Assembly: GCA_902785365.1 (NCBI GenBank)
Contig: CACZYC010000020.1
Span: 1-64,000, forward strand
Length of the DNA: 64,000 nucleotides
DNA from: an uncultured Ruminococcus sp.
GTDB lineage: Bacteria > Bacillota > Clostridia > Oscillospirales > Acutalibacteraceae
Reading direction: 5' to 3'
The notes beneath the pieces are model-generated. The model searched no databases. It was not told the DNA's origin and worked only from the letters and a program-made list of their open reading frames with translations. Position numbers and translations under genes: made by a program. Numbering within the stretch: position 1 is the stretch's first letter; each line of letters begins with the position of its first letter. Positions 1 to 9,319 of this stretch are shown here, piece after piece.

Positions 1-127
1 TTGCGCTACGCTCCACTCCAAAGGCAGGCAAAAACATTCTACCATATCGTTACTTTATTTTTTACCTGAAATGGGTCACATCTATTTACAACGCAGAAAT
101 TAATTTGGTTTTTTATAGCAATACAGC

Positions 128-156
128 TTGAAAAACAGCTCGAAAAATGATAAAAT
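128..156 (+). promoter_or_regulatory. SigA-type promoter of the first yfhO gene
   Basis: TTGAAA (128-133), a 17-base spacer and TAAAAT (151-156) make a near-consensus promoter. Transcription would begin near 163. A TTG that could be read as an early start codon lies inside this -35 box, so translation cannot begin there if the promoter is real. Seen in the sequence; not tested. Confidence 0.6.
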
Positions 157-217
157 TCTATTATTAGTGTTTATATATAAGAACGGATATTATTTTATAG
201 TATTGGAGAGTTTACTT

Positions 218-3205
218 TTGAGTATTTTTGCTAAACCAAAACGAGCGATTCCAAGGGAAAAAACAAGGAGTTCACACAACTACTGGCTTATGTACACGGT
301 GGTTTTCCTCTTCGTGTGCGTTATTTGTTTTTGCTATTTCCTGTTTGAAAGAAAAACAATGATATGGAGTTCCGACGGTAAAAACCAGCACGTGAACTCT
401 CTCATATATTTTGGAGTATGGTTCAGGGAGCTTTTTAAAAATATTTTTGTCAACCACACCTTTACTGTTCCCACATATTCATTCGGACTGGGTTACGGCG
501 GCGACATTATCCAGATACTTCACTACTACTCTTTCGGCGACCCGCTCGATTTGACTTCGATTTTTGTACCCGGCAGCAAGACGTATATTCTCTATCATAT
601 TCTGATAATTGTAAGGCTGTATCTTGCGGGGCTGGCGTTCTCAAAGCTCTGCTTCTACTTTGACCGCAATCGTTCCAAAGTAACGATTCTGGCGGGAGCG
701 GTAGTTTATGTGTTCGGCGGATTCGCGCTCTTCGCGTCCACAAGACATCCGTATTTTATCAACCCGATGATTTATTTGCCGATTATTATTGTCGGCGTAA
801 ATAAGATACTAAAAAAGCAATCCCCGATTGTTTATATAATCGGAGTTTTCCTTTCGGCGGTAAGCAACTTCTACTTCTTCTATATGATAGTTATTTTTAC
901 CGTCCTCTATGTTTTCCTCAAGCTTATTGTAACCCGCAAAGAGCGGAATATGAAAGAAGCTGTAATCGACCTGCTCAAGCTTTTGGGATACGCTGTATTC
1001 GGCGTTGTTATGGCGGCAATTATCCTGCTTCCCGTAGTTCTCCAAGTTATCGGAGACCCGAGAGGAGAGGCGGGAGTAAAGGTTAATTTCTTCTATATTA
1101 CCGAGTATTACAAGAAGTATCTAAGCTCGTTTATCTCGCTCGGAGAAGGCAACGATATGTGGCTGTATATCGGTTTCACAGGTCTTGCCGTTCCGTCGCT
1201 TGTTACGCTGTTCTCCAAGAGGGGAGAGCGCACGCTGCTGAAGATTACGTTTGTAGCGCTCACGCTGTTTTCTTTGTTGCCGCTGGCAAGTAAAATCCTC
1301 AACGGAATGTCCTACGCGTCAAACCGCTGGCTATGGGCGTATTCACTCATTCTCGCGTATATAGTTGTCGATACATCCGAGGATTTGCTCAATATGAGCA
1401 GAAAAAAAGCCGCGTGGTGCGTCGGCGTTATAGCGGTATATCTGGGCGTATGTTTCTGGACGCGTATATCGTTCTCGGAAAATGTGTTTGTCCAGATGGT
1501 TATCGCGTTGTTTGTTGTCGCGGCGGTTATACTGACACAGACGGGCGGCAGAGAGAACGACGCGCTGATTCGCAGAAGAAGCATCATTCTTTTGGTTGCC
1601 GCTGTTGTCGGAGTAGGATTCAGCGCTTACTACGGAATTTCCGCGGAAAACGAAGGACATTATTTAGATAAGTACAGTAAAATTTCGCAATACTATACGC
1701 GTTTCAGGTCTAACGAGGCGGCTGTGCTCCACAAGAAGTACGACAACGGTGAGTTCTATCGTTATACGGGCTCAGTACTTAACAGGAACGTTTCTCTGCT
1801 TGAGAAAAACTCGTCCACACAGTTCTTCTTCAGCCTTTCCAATCCCAATATTTTCAAATTCTTTAATGAGCTTGATTTGAATATTCCGATGGGACAGATT
1901 TATTACGGACTTGACGAGCGCGCCTCTCTCAACGCTCTTGCGAACGTCAAATATTTTGTCTCCGACAATATCCGCGAGCTGCCTTCGGGTAAGCTTTCGA
2001 CAAGGACGGAAAAACTTGTGCCATACGGCTTCAACAAAAAAGAAGATTACTGGGCGTTCAATACAAACGGAAAGCTGATTTCCGGCAATAACCCCGAGAA
2101 ACTAAAGAACAAGAAAATCCTCACCAAGTATTCTGTTTATACCAACGATAATTTCCTGCCGTTCGGCTACACATATTCGAGCTATCAGACACAGGACAGC
2201 TTTGACAAAATGAACTCCGTTCAGAAACAGGAGTCATTGCTGCAGAGCGTACTGCTTGAAAAGGATACAAAGAGCGTCAAAAAAGGCAATCCTGAGCTCA
2301 CAAGTAAACAAATTGATTATAAAATCAAAGCTAACGACAAGAAAGCTACGGTTTTGGACAATAAAATCGTCACAATTAAAAAGGACGCAAAAGTTACCCT
2401 CACGTTTGACGGTATGGAGAATTGCGAGAGCTATTTCTATATAGAGGGACTTAACTATAAGGGAACAAACAAGCTCGACCTTTATTCCGACGACAAGAGC
2501 GTCGATCCGCAGGATGTGTTTGATGAGTCTGACTGGGAAAACCTGCCCAAGGACCAACGCAACTGGATAAAGATACAGTCCGAAAATTACAAGGAGCAGG
2601 GCAAGCTGTATATCAAACTGCGAGCCACGGGCGGCGATGATCCAATAACCAAAAAGATTACCTATCATACTCCCTACTATAAGTATTACGAGGGCAAGCA
2701 CGACTTTTTGGTTAATTTGAATTACAGTCAAAAAGCCAAGAACAAAATCACGGTTACATTACCGTTCAGAGGTATCTACACGTTCAAAAATATCAAGCTT
2801 TACTGCCAGCCTATGGACAAATTCACAGGTCAGGTAAACGCGCTTAAAGAGGATACCCTGCAAAAGACTGATTTCCACAAAGCCGAAAGTTCGGGCGCCA
2901 CTAACGAAATAACGGGAGAAATTTCTTTAAAAGAAAATAAAATTATGCTCCTCACAATTCCGTACTCTAACGGTTGGAAGGCGTATATCGACGGCAAGGA
3001 AACAAAAATTCTCAAAGCCAACATTATGTTCTCCGCTATCGAAGTGGGCAAGGGCAACCATAAAATCAGACTGACATACAACACGCCCGGTCTTAAAATC
3101 GGAATTGTAATGAGCGCGGTCGGCTGCGCGGCGTTCATCGCGTTTGTCATTCTGGTGATTGTAAAGAGAAGGAAAAAAGCAAAACATAATTTTTCAGAAA
3201 AATAA
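218..3205 (+). CDS. YfhO family membrane protein (copy 1)
   Basis: This is a 995-residue multi-membrane protein of the YfhO family (GT-C-like fold). Family members in Bacillus and Listeria help glycosylate wall or lipoteichoic acids using lipid-linked sugars on the outer membrane face. Membrane segments fill roughly the first 480 residues. A large extracytoplasmic domain follows, then one last membrane segment and a lysine-rich tail. The first outer loop has DGKNQ (Asp about 53) and a later GYGGD motif, both kept in the two following copies. I chose the TTG start at 218: it has GGAGAG at 205-210, gives the same N-terminal length as copy 2, and lies downstream of the promoter at 128-156. The glycosyltransferase role is inferred from family; the sugar and acceptor are unknown. 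Confidence 0.85.
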   Translation: MSIFAKPKRAIPREKTRSSHNYWLMYTVVFLFVCVICFCYFLFERKTMIWSSDGKNQHVNSLIYFGVWFRELFKNIFVNHTFTVPTYSFGLGYGGDIIQILHYYSFGDPLDLTSIFVPGSKTYILYHILIIVRLYLAGLAFSKLCFYFDRNRSKVTILAGAVVYVFGGFALFASTRHPYFINPMIYLPIIIVGVNKILKKQSPIVYIIGVFLSAVSNFYFFYMIVIFTVLYVFLKLIVTRKERNMKEAVIDLLKLLGYAVFGVVMAAIILLPVVLQVIGDPRGEAGVKVNFFYITEYYKKYLSSFISLGEGNDMWLYIGFTGLAVPSLVTLFSKRGERTLLKITFVALTLFSLLPLASKILNGMSYASNRWLWAYSLILAYIVVDTSEDLLNMSRKKAAWCVGVIAVYLGVCFWTRISFSENVFVQMVIALFVVAAVILTQTGGRENDALIRRRSIILLVAAVVGVGFSAYYGISAENEGHYLDKYSKISQYYTRFRSNEAAVLHKKYDNGEFYRYTGSVLNRNVSLLEKNSSTQFFFSLSNPNIFKFFNELDLNIPMGQIYYGLDERASLNALANVKYFVSDNIRELPSGKLSTRTEKLVPYGFNKKEDYWAFNTNGKLISGNNPEKLKNKKILTKYSVYTNDNFLPFGYTYSSYQTQDSFDKMNSVQKQESLLQSVLLEKDTKSVKKGNPELTSKQIDYKIKANDKKATVLDNKIVTIKKDAKVTLTFDGMENCESYFYIEGLNYKGTNKLDLYSDDKSVDPQDVFDESDWENLPKDQRNWIKIQSENYKEQGKLYIKLRATGGDDPITKKITYHTPYYKYYEGKHDFLVNLNYSQKAKNKITVTLPFRGIYTFKNIKLYCQPMDKFTGQVNALKEDTLQKTDFHKAESSGATNEITGEISLKENKIMLLTIPYSNGWKAYIDGKETKILKANIMFSAIEVGKGNHKIRLTYNTPGLKIGIVMSAVGCAAFIAFVILVIVKRRKKAKHNFSEK

Positions 3206-3238
3206 GAAGTAAAAAAGTTCAGCTAAAGGAATTGAGCT

Positions 3239-6200
3239 ATGGGTATTAAGAAAAAGTCAAAACTTAATAGTTCACGTTTGGGACAGGGTTTTGTCCCGAA
3301 TTATACATTACTGTATACACTGGTATTCTTGTTTATGACAGTTGTTGTGTTCCACTATTTTCTGGTGTGGGGCAGAGTGTCTGTCTGGTATTATGACGGC
3401 AAAACACAGAACTACAACGCGCTTGTATATATAGGAGTTTGGGGCAGAGACCTTCTGAAAAACATTTTTATCAACCATTCCTTTGAGATTCCCACCTACT
3501 CGTTTACTCTCGGGTATGGCGGTGATGTCGTTCAGTTTTTGCATTTCTATGGTTTGGGCGACCCGTTCAACCTGCTCTCGGTATTTGTGCCAAGCGGAAA
3601 AACAATCTTCCTGTATCATATTTTGATTATCGTAAGATTGTATCTTGCGGGTTACGCGTTCTCAAGAATGTGCCTGTATTTCAACAAGAATATTGACAGA
3701 TACGCTGTGTTGGCGGGCGCTTTGGCGTATGTGTTCGGAGCTTACGCTCTGATTTCCGCGACGCGCCATCCGTATTTTGTCAATCCTATGATATATATGC
3801 CGATGCTCATTATCGGTATGGAGAAAATCAGACAAAAGAAATCGCCGCTTGTTTTTGTGTTCGGCGTGTTCCTCTCCGCGGTCAGCAACTTCTATTTCCT
3901 TTATCAGCTGGCGTTGTTCTCCGTTCTTTATTTAATCAGCAAGATGATATTCGACCGTAAAAAATATACGGCTAAGGAGAATGTATTCTATCTTCTGAAA
4001 CTTGCCGCTTACGCGCTTCTGGGAGCGTCTCTGGCGGGAGCGATATTTGTTCCTGTACTGGTTCAAGCGATAAACGACCCGAGGATGGGCGTGGGCGCTT
4101 ATGTTCCGCTATTGTACGAAAAGAAACTGTACGCGGAGCTTCTCAAAGACTTTATATCGTCCGACAGCATACCCGAAAACTGGACATGTATAGCTATGGG
4201 AGGAGTTGTAATCCCCGCTTTGTATACGCTGTTTGTCGGCAAGGGTAAGCGCACTTATCTTAAGGTTGTCGCGGTCGCGCTTATTCTGTTCGCGGTTGTA
4301 CCTTTCTTCGGTCATGTATTCAATGGTATGTCATATATTTCAAACCGTTGGATATGGCTGCTCGCTTTGGCGCTGGCTTATGTAATAGCCGTGACAGTCG
4401 AGGATTTCGCGAAGTTAAGCTCAAAGGATTTACTCAGAATATTTATTGTGATTGTAGTTTATTTTGCTCTGTGCTTTATTTTCAGAGAGTCCTTTACCTC
4501 GAGCGCGTTAGTTCAGCTGATTATAGCTTGCGCGGAAGTAATAGTGATTACGGCATTGATATCCTCGGGCAAGATAGCGCGCTTCGCGGGTATTACTGTT
4601 TTGGTCGCGGTTATTATCGGAGTATCCCTTAACGCTTTCTTTAAATATTCGCCGACAGTTTCCGAGTTTTTATCTGAGTATTACTACTCCTCGTATTTTA
4701 ACAAGAGCTTTAACGCAAACGAGGCTAATCTGTTGAGCAAAAAGTACAAGGATGACGAATTCTACAGATATTCGGGAACGTCGATGACAAAGAACGCGGC
4801 GCTGCTCAACGGTCAGTCCACAACGCAGTTTTACTACAGCCTTTCAAATCCGAATGTGTTTGAGTTCTTTGATGAGCTTAACACAAACGTCACCATAGGA
4901 CAGCGTTACGACGATTTGAACGACTCTACTTTCCTTAATACACTTGTCGATGTTAAGTATTTTACACTCGGCACAGGTGATTTTATGCATGTCGGAAGAT
5001 TTATCAACAATCCCAAGCTGGATTCAGATAAACGCGTGCCTTACGGCTACGACAAGAAGAACTCCAAGATATGGGCTTATACCTCCAAGGGGTTAAAGAA
5101 AAAGAACACAGGAAAGTTCAAGAAAAATAATATTCTCGGAGCTTTCTCGGTTTATGAAAACGAGAATTTCCTCCCGTTCGGCTACACATATTCCAACGCT
5201 ATAACGCGTTCGGAGTATTCAAAGCTCAGCCCGATTCAAAAGCAGGAGGCTTTGCTTCAGGGTGTTGTGCTCGACAAGAGTACAGACACGGTAAAAAATA
5301 TAACTCCCAGAACCTCGTCGCAAAAGATTAACTACAAAATTAAGTCGCTTACGGGCGTAACACAGAAGGGCAAAAAGTTTATCGCCAACGGCGAAGTCAG
5401 GAAAATCACATTTGAGCTTTCGGGCGGACTTGAAAACAGCGAGACCTATGTCCGTTTCAAAAATATAGGCTTCAAGGGTATAAAAGTTACCGACCTGTAC
5501 AATGATGACAAATCCATAGACCCCAACGACGAGTATACTGAAAAGGATTGGAAAAGTTTTTCGCCCGCGCAGCGCAGAGAACTAGACAAGGAGGCCTCTG
5601 AGTATATTGATCGGACAAAGATTGATTTTAATCTGAAGTATGACGGAATAACAAAAGAGTTCGACTATCGAACTCCGAACGACATCTACTATCAGGGACG
5701 TCAGGATTATCTGATTAACCTTAATTACAGAGAGAAGCCTTTGAAAACCGTAACGCTCAAACTGCCGTACAGGGGCGTGTACAGCTTTGATGAAATAAGC
5801 TTCTACGGCCTGCCTATGGACGGCTACGAAAAACGCGTCGAGGCATTGGGTGAGGATGTTCTGACAGATGTGAATTTCCATGATGAAAATAACTCATGTT
5901 CCACCAACGAAATAACAGGCAATATTTATTTAAAAGAAAATAAAATTCTTTGCCTTACAATTCCGTATTCCAAGGACTGGACGGCGTATGTAGACGGCAA
6001 AGAGGTTGAAATCCTCAGAGCCAACACCGCCTTTTCCGGACTTGAGCTCACAAGGGGCAGCCACAAGATTAAACTTGTATACCACACCTCGGGATTTAAG
6101 TTCGGCATTGTTCTGAGCGGTGTAGGAGTTCTGGCGTTAGCCGCGCTGATAGTTTTGGAAATAATCAGAAAAAAGAGAAGCAAGAAAAAACTGAGATACT

Positions 6201-9200
6201 CTGAATATTATTCAGAGATAAACACGGATAGTCCGATTTGTGTCGGACTATTTGTGGTGGAGGATAGAAAAATGGCAGTCAAAGCAAAAACTAAAAATTT
6301 TTCCCTTTTGTCAAAAGATAAATTTCCTAATTATTGGATAATGTATACGTTGGTATTCTTGCTTTTGGCGGCGTTTGCTTATCATTATTTTATGATTTTC
6401 GGAAAAGCGACTGTCCTTCACGGTGACGGCGATACCCAGAACTACAACACTCTTGTGTATATCGGTATATGGTTTCGGGATATTATCAAGAATATCTTTG
6501 TAAATCACTCGCTGAGTATTCCCACCTATTCGTTTTCGCTAGGTTACGGCGGAGATATCGTCCAGCTGCTTCACTACTATGTTTTCGGCGACCCGTTCAG
6601 CATATTCTCTACTTTTGTTCCCAGCAGCAAGACGATGTATCTGTACAGCTTCCTGATTTTACTGAGGCTGTATCTGGCGGGACTGGCGTTCTCAAAGCTC
6701 TGCTTTTATCTCAACAAAGGTATTGACAAATTCGCGGTTCTCGCGGGCGCGCTGGCTTATGTTTTCTGCGCGTATACGCTGGTGTGGGGTCCCTGCCATC
6801 CTTACTTTATAAACCCGATGATTTATCTTCCTATGATAATAATCGGTCTTGAAAAAATCAGACAGAAAGAATCCGCGGGATACTTTGTTTTTGGTGTGTT
6901 CTTTTCGCTCACCAGCAACATTTATTTCCTTTACATAATTGCTGTATTCTCAGTCCTTTACTTAATCGGCAAAATGATTTTTGACCGAAAAAAGTATACA
7001 GCCAAGGAGAACGTACTTTATATTCTCAGGCTGGCGGGGTATTCACTTTTGAGTTTGACTATGGCGGCGGTGGTTTTGTTCCCCATTGTAATTCAGGTGA
7101 TAAAAGACCCCAGATTTATGAAAAATACATACATACCGCTGTTTTACGATACGGTGTTCTACAGGCGGTTCTTAAAGTATTATATAGTTTCGAGCGGAAG
7201 AGCCGCGATGTTTACGGATATCGGAATGGGCGGTCTTGTAATTCCCTCGCTCTATGTGCTTTTTTCAACGAGGAAAAAGCGAACCTATCTGAAAGTAATA
7301 GTTATTGCGCTGACGGCGTTCGCGCTGATTCCGTATTTCGGGCATTTTTTCAACGCAATGTCGTACATATCAAACCGCTGGGTATTTGTTCTCGTTTTCG
7401 CGCTTGCGTATACTATCGCGGTCGGCGCGGAGGGCTTAATAAAGTTTAAGACAAAAGACTGCCTGCTGTGTCTCGGCTTCTTCGCGTTATATACTATCGC
7501 GGTGCTGGTTTCTTGGAAGGCGTTTACCAACAGCACATTGATTCAGATAGCGGTTGCGCTTGTGGCGGTTGTTATTGTTTTGCTGGTCAGCATAAGCAAG
7601 AAATCCCGCACATATCTGGGCGCGGCCATAGCGCTCGCGGCAATGGTTTCGGTCGGGGTTAATATGTCATTCACTTACAAAGAGAGTTTTATGAACGACT
7701 ACTGCCGCTCAAAAGGATTTTTCTCGCAGTTTAACGCGAACGAGGCGAATCTGCTCAAATATCAGTATAAGGACGACGAGTTCTACAGGTATTCGGGAAC
7801 ATCGCTGATGTATAACGCGGCGCTGTTTAACGGCATATCTTCAACTCAGTTTTACTATAGCCTTTCCAACCCGAATCTGTTTGAGTTCTTCGATGAGCTT
7901 CACTGCAACGTTACAATAGGTCAGAAGTACAAGGACCTTGACGACTCGGCTTCCTTGAACACATTGGCGAATGTCAAGTATTTTTCGCTTGGAACAGGTG
8001 CTAAGAACAGCAAGAACGATTACGCCAAAATCAAGAAGATTGAGAATCTTCAGAAAAGGGTTCCGTACGGCTTTGACACCGATAACCCGAAACATTGGGT
8101 GATATATAAAAACGGAAGAACAACCGCCGTAAAAGAACCTACAGAATGCGGCAAAACTATGAGGGGTACGTTCTCTATCTATGAGAACAAGAACTTCCTT
8201 CCGTTCGGCTACACATATTCAAGCTATATTCCGCGCTCCGAGTACAAGAAGCTGAACCCTGTCGAAAAGCAGGAGGCTATGCTTCAGGGCGTTGTGCTCG
8301 ATAAGAAAACTGACAAGCTGAAATCCGTTACCCCTGTTACGAACGTTCAAAAAATAAAGTACAAACCGATAACAGACAAGGACGCCACGGTAAAAGGCAA
8401 CAAAATAATTACGACAAAAAACAAAGTCAACGTTATTCTTGAGCTGAAAAACAACACGCCCGGCTGTGAAACCTATATCGACTTTAAGAACATTAACTTC
8501 AAGAGTACATCCGCTCAGCAGCTGTACAGCAACGACAAAAGCGTAGACCCGAACAACCTGTTCACCCCTGCGGACTGGAAGAAACTCAGCCCCGAAAAGC
8601 AGAGTAGTCTAAACGCTAAGTCAGAGTCTGCTGGAAAAAGGACAAAGCTGATATTCAAGCTGTCCTGCGAAAAAATAAAAAAAGCCTTTGACTTTAGGAC
8701 AGAACAGGATATCTACTATCAGGGCCGCAAGGATTACAAGATTAACCTCGATTACACCGAGCAGCCAAAGAAAAAGATAAAGCTGACTCTGCCGCTCAGG
8801 GGCGTATATACTTTTGACAGTATTGATGTATACAATCTCCCTATGGACGGCTACGAAAAACAGGTAAGCGCTCTCAGGCAGGATGTGTTGCAAAATGTGG
8901 ATTTCCACAACGATAACGGCTCGATGGCTACAAGTGAGATAACAGGTGATATTTCTTTAAAAGAAAATAAATTCCTGTGTCTTACCATTCCGTATTCCAA
9001 GGACTGGACAGCGTATGTAGACGGCAAAGAGGTCGAAATCCTCAGAGCCAACACCGCTTTTTCGGGGCTTGCGCTCACAAAGGGTAATCACAAGATTAAA
9101 CTTGTATACCACACCCCGGGATTTAAGGTCGGAATTGTCCTGAGCGTTGTGGGATTTTTGGCGTTAATTGCTTTGGCTGTTGTTCGGATTATAAGAAGAA

Positions 9201-9244
9201 AAAGAAAAAATCAGCTTGCGCACCTAACACACGCAACGCGCTAA
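3239..9244 (+). CDS. Tandem in-frame fusion of two YfhO family proteins (copies 2 and 3)
   Basis: One 2001-codon frame holds two complete YfhO units, about residues 1-985 and 1012-2001. Each has the N-terminal membrane block, the DG-x-x-Q and GYGGD loop motifs, the outer C-terminal domain with IPYSKDWTAYVDGK, and a final membrane segment. The second unit has its own ATG at 6272, preceded by GGTGGAGG. The join also holds two inverted repeats that look like a former intergenic region. Removing one A from the A6 run at 6185-6190 would end unit 1 at TGA 6192-6194, at a length matching copy 1. So this may be a true fusion, a recent slip mutation, or a sequencing error. The DNA for the C-terminal domains of the two units is nearly identical, which suggests recent duplication or gene conversion. 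It follows copy 1 by 33 bases and is probably co-transcribed. Confidence 0.8.
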   Translation: MGIKKKSKLNSSRLGQGFVPNYTLLYTLVFLFMTVVVFHYFLVWGRVSVWYYDGKTQNYNALVYIGVWGRDLLKNIFINHSFEIPTYSFTLGYGGDVVQFLHFYGLGDPFNLLSVFVPSGKTIFLYHILIIVRLYLAGYAFSRMCLYFNKNIDRYAVLAGALAYVFGAYALISATRHPYFVNPMIYMPMLIIGMEKIRQKKSPLVFVFGVFLSAVSNFYFLYQLALFSVLYLISKMIFDRKKYTAKENVFYLLKLAAYALLGASLAGAIFVPVLVQAINDPRMGVGAYVPLLYEKKLYAELLKDFISSDSIPENWTCIAMGGVVIPALYTLFVGKGKRTYLKVVAVALILFAVVPFFGHVFNGMSYISNRWIWLLALALAYVIAVTVEDFAKLSSKDLLRIFIVIVVYFALCFIFRESFTSSALVQLIIACAEVIVITALISSGKIARFAGITVLVAVIIGVSLNAFFKYSPTVSEFLSEYYYSSYFNKSFNANEANLLSKKYKDDEFYRYSGTSMTKNAALLNGQSTTQFYYSLSNPNVFEFFDELNTNVTIGQRYDDLNDSTFLNTLVDVKYFTLGTGDFMHVGRFINNPKLDSDKRVPYGYDKKNSKIWAYTSKGLKKKNTGKFKKNNILGAFSVYENENFLPFGYTYSNAITRSEYSKLSPIQKQEALLQGVVLDKSTDTVKNITPRTSSQKINYKIKSLTGVTQKGKKFIANGEVRKITFELSGGLENSETYVRFKNIGFKGIKVTDLYNDDKSIDPNDEYTEKDWKSFSPAQRRELDKEASEYIDRTKIDFNLKYDGITKEFDYRTPNDIYYQGRQDYLINLNYREKPLKTVTLKLPYRGVYSFDEISFYGLPMDGYEKRVEALGEDVLTDVNFHDENNSCSTNEITGNIYLKENKILCLTIPYSKDWTAYVDGKEVEILRANTAFSGLELTRGSHKIKLVYHTSGFKFGIVLSGVGVLALAALIVLEIIRKKRSKKKLRYSEYYSEINTDSPICVGLFVVEDRKMAVKAKTKNFSLLSKDKFPNYWIMYTLVFLLLAAFAYHYFMIFGKATVLHGDGDTQNYNTLVYIGIWFRDIIKNIFVNHSLSIPTYSFSLGYGGDIVQLLHYYVFGDPFSIFSTFVPSSKTMYLYSFLILLRLYLAGLAFSKLCFYLNKGIDKFAVLAGALAYVFCAYTLVWGPCHPYFINPMIYLPMIIIGLEKIRQKESAGYFVFGVFFSLTSNIYFLYIIAVFSVLYLIGKMIFDRKKYTAKENVLYILRLAGYSLLSLTMAAVVLFPIVIQVIKDPRFMKNTYIPLFYDTVFYRRFLKYYIVSSGRAAMFTDIGMGGLVIPSLYVLFSTRKKRTYLKVIVIALTAFALIPYFGHFFNAMSYISNRWVFVLVFALAYTIAVGAEGLIKFKTKDCLLCLGFFALYTIAVLVSWKAFTNSTLIQIAVALVAVVIVLLVSISKKSRTYLGAAIALAAMVSVGVNMSFTYKESFMNDYCRSKGFFSQFNANEANLLKYQYKDDEFYRYSGTSLMYNAALFNGISSTQFYYSLSNPNLFEFFDELHCNVTIGQKYKDLDDSASLNTLANVKYFSLGTGAKNSKNDYAKIKKIENLQKRVPYGFDTDNPKHWVIYKNGRTTAVKEPTECGKTMRGTFSIYENKNFLPFGYTYSSYIPRSEYKKLNPVEKQEAMLQGVVLDKKTDKLKSVTPVTNVQKIKYKPITDKDATVKGNKIITTKNKVNVILELKNNTPGCETYIDFKNINFKSTSAQQLYSNDKSVDPNNLFTPADWKKLSPEKQSSLNAKSESAGKRTKLIFKLSCEKIKKAFDFRTEQDIYYQGRKDYKINLDYTEQPKKKIKLTLPLRGVYTFDSIDVYNLPMDGYEKQVSALRQDVLQNVDFHNDNGSMATSEITGDISLKENKFLCLTIPYSKDWTAYVDGKEVEILRANTAFSGLALTKGNHKIKLVYHTPGFKVGIVLSVVGFLALIALAVVRIIRRKRKNQLAHLTHATR
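6200..6271 (+). other. Relic intergenic region inside the fused yfhO frame
   Basis: Inside the fused coding frame there are two hairpins, CTCTGAA/TTCAGAG (6199-6217 area) and a perfect 8-bp stem TAGTCCGA/TCGGACTA followed by TTT. A ribosome binding site GGTGGAGGAT then stands just before ATG 6272. This is how a gene boundary looks, not how a protein linker looks. The amino acids encoded here (about residues 986-1011) have no match in the other YfhO copy. Confidence 0.65.
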
Positions 9245-9259
9245 GGGGTACAAATCCGC

Positions 9260-9288
9260 TTGATTTTAAAAGCTTATTGTGATAAGAT
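9260..9288 (+). promoter_or_regulatory. SigA-type promoter of ilvD
   Basis: TTGATT (9260-9265), a 17-base spacer and TAAGAT (9283-9288). The predicted transcript start near 9295 leaves a leader of only about 25 bases before ilvD, so there is no room for a T-box or a leader-peptide attenuator. Confidence 0.5.
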
Positions 9289-9319
9289 TATTCCATATTA
9301 TTTAAGGCAGGTAATGATT

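Noticed and set aside
1..127. Possible end of a gene or repeat at the left window edge
   Set aside because: No frame, hairpin or clear match to the repeat families could be supported in these bases.
2234..2731. 165-codon minus-strand frame opposite yfhO copy 1
   Set aside because: Hydrophobic pattern mirrors the coding strand; no ribosome site; the plus-strand product is a clear family member.
9245..9319. T-box or leader-peptide attenuator before ilvD
   Set aside because: The predicted transcript leader is only about 25 bases and contains no hairpin or regulatory codon run.
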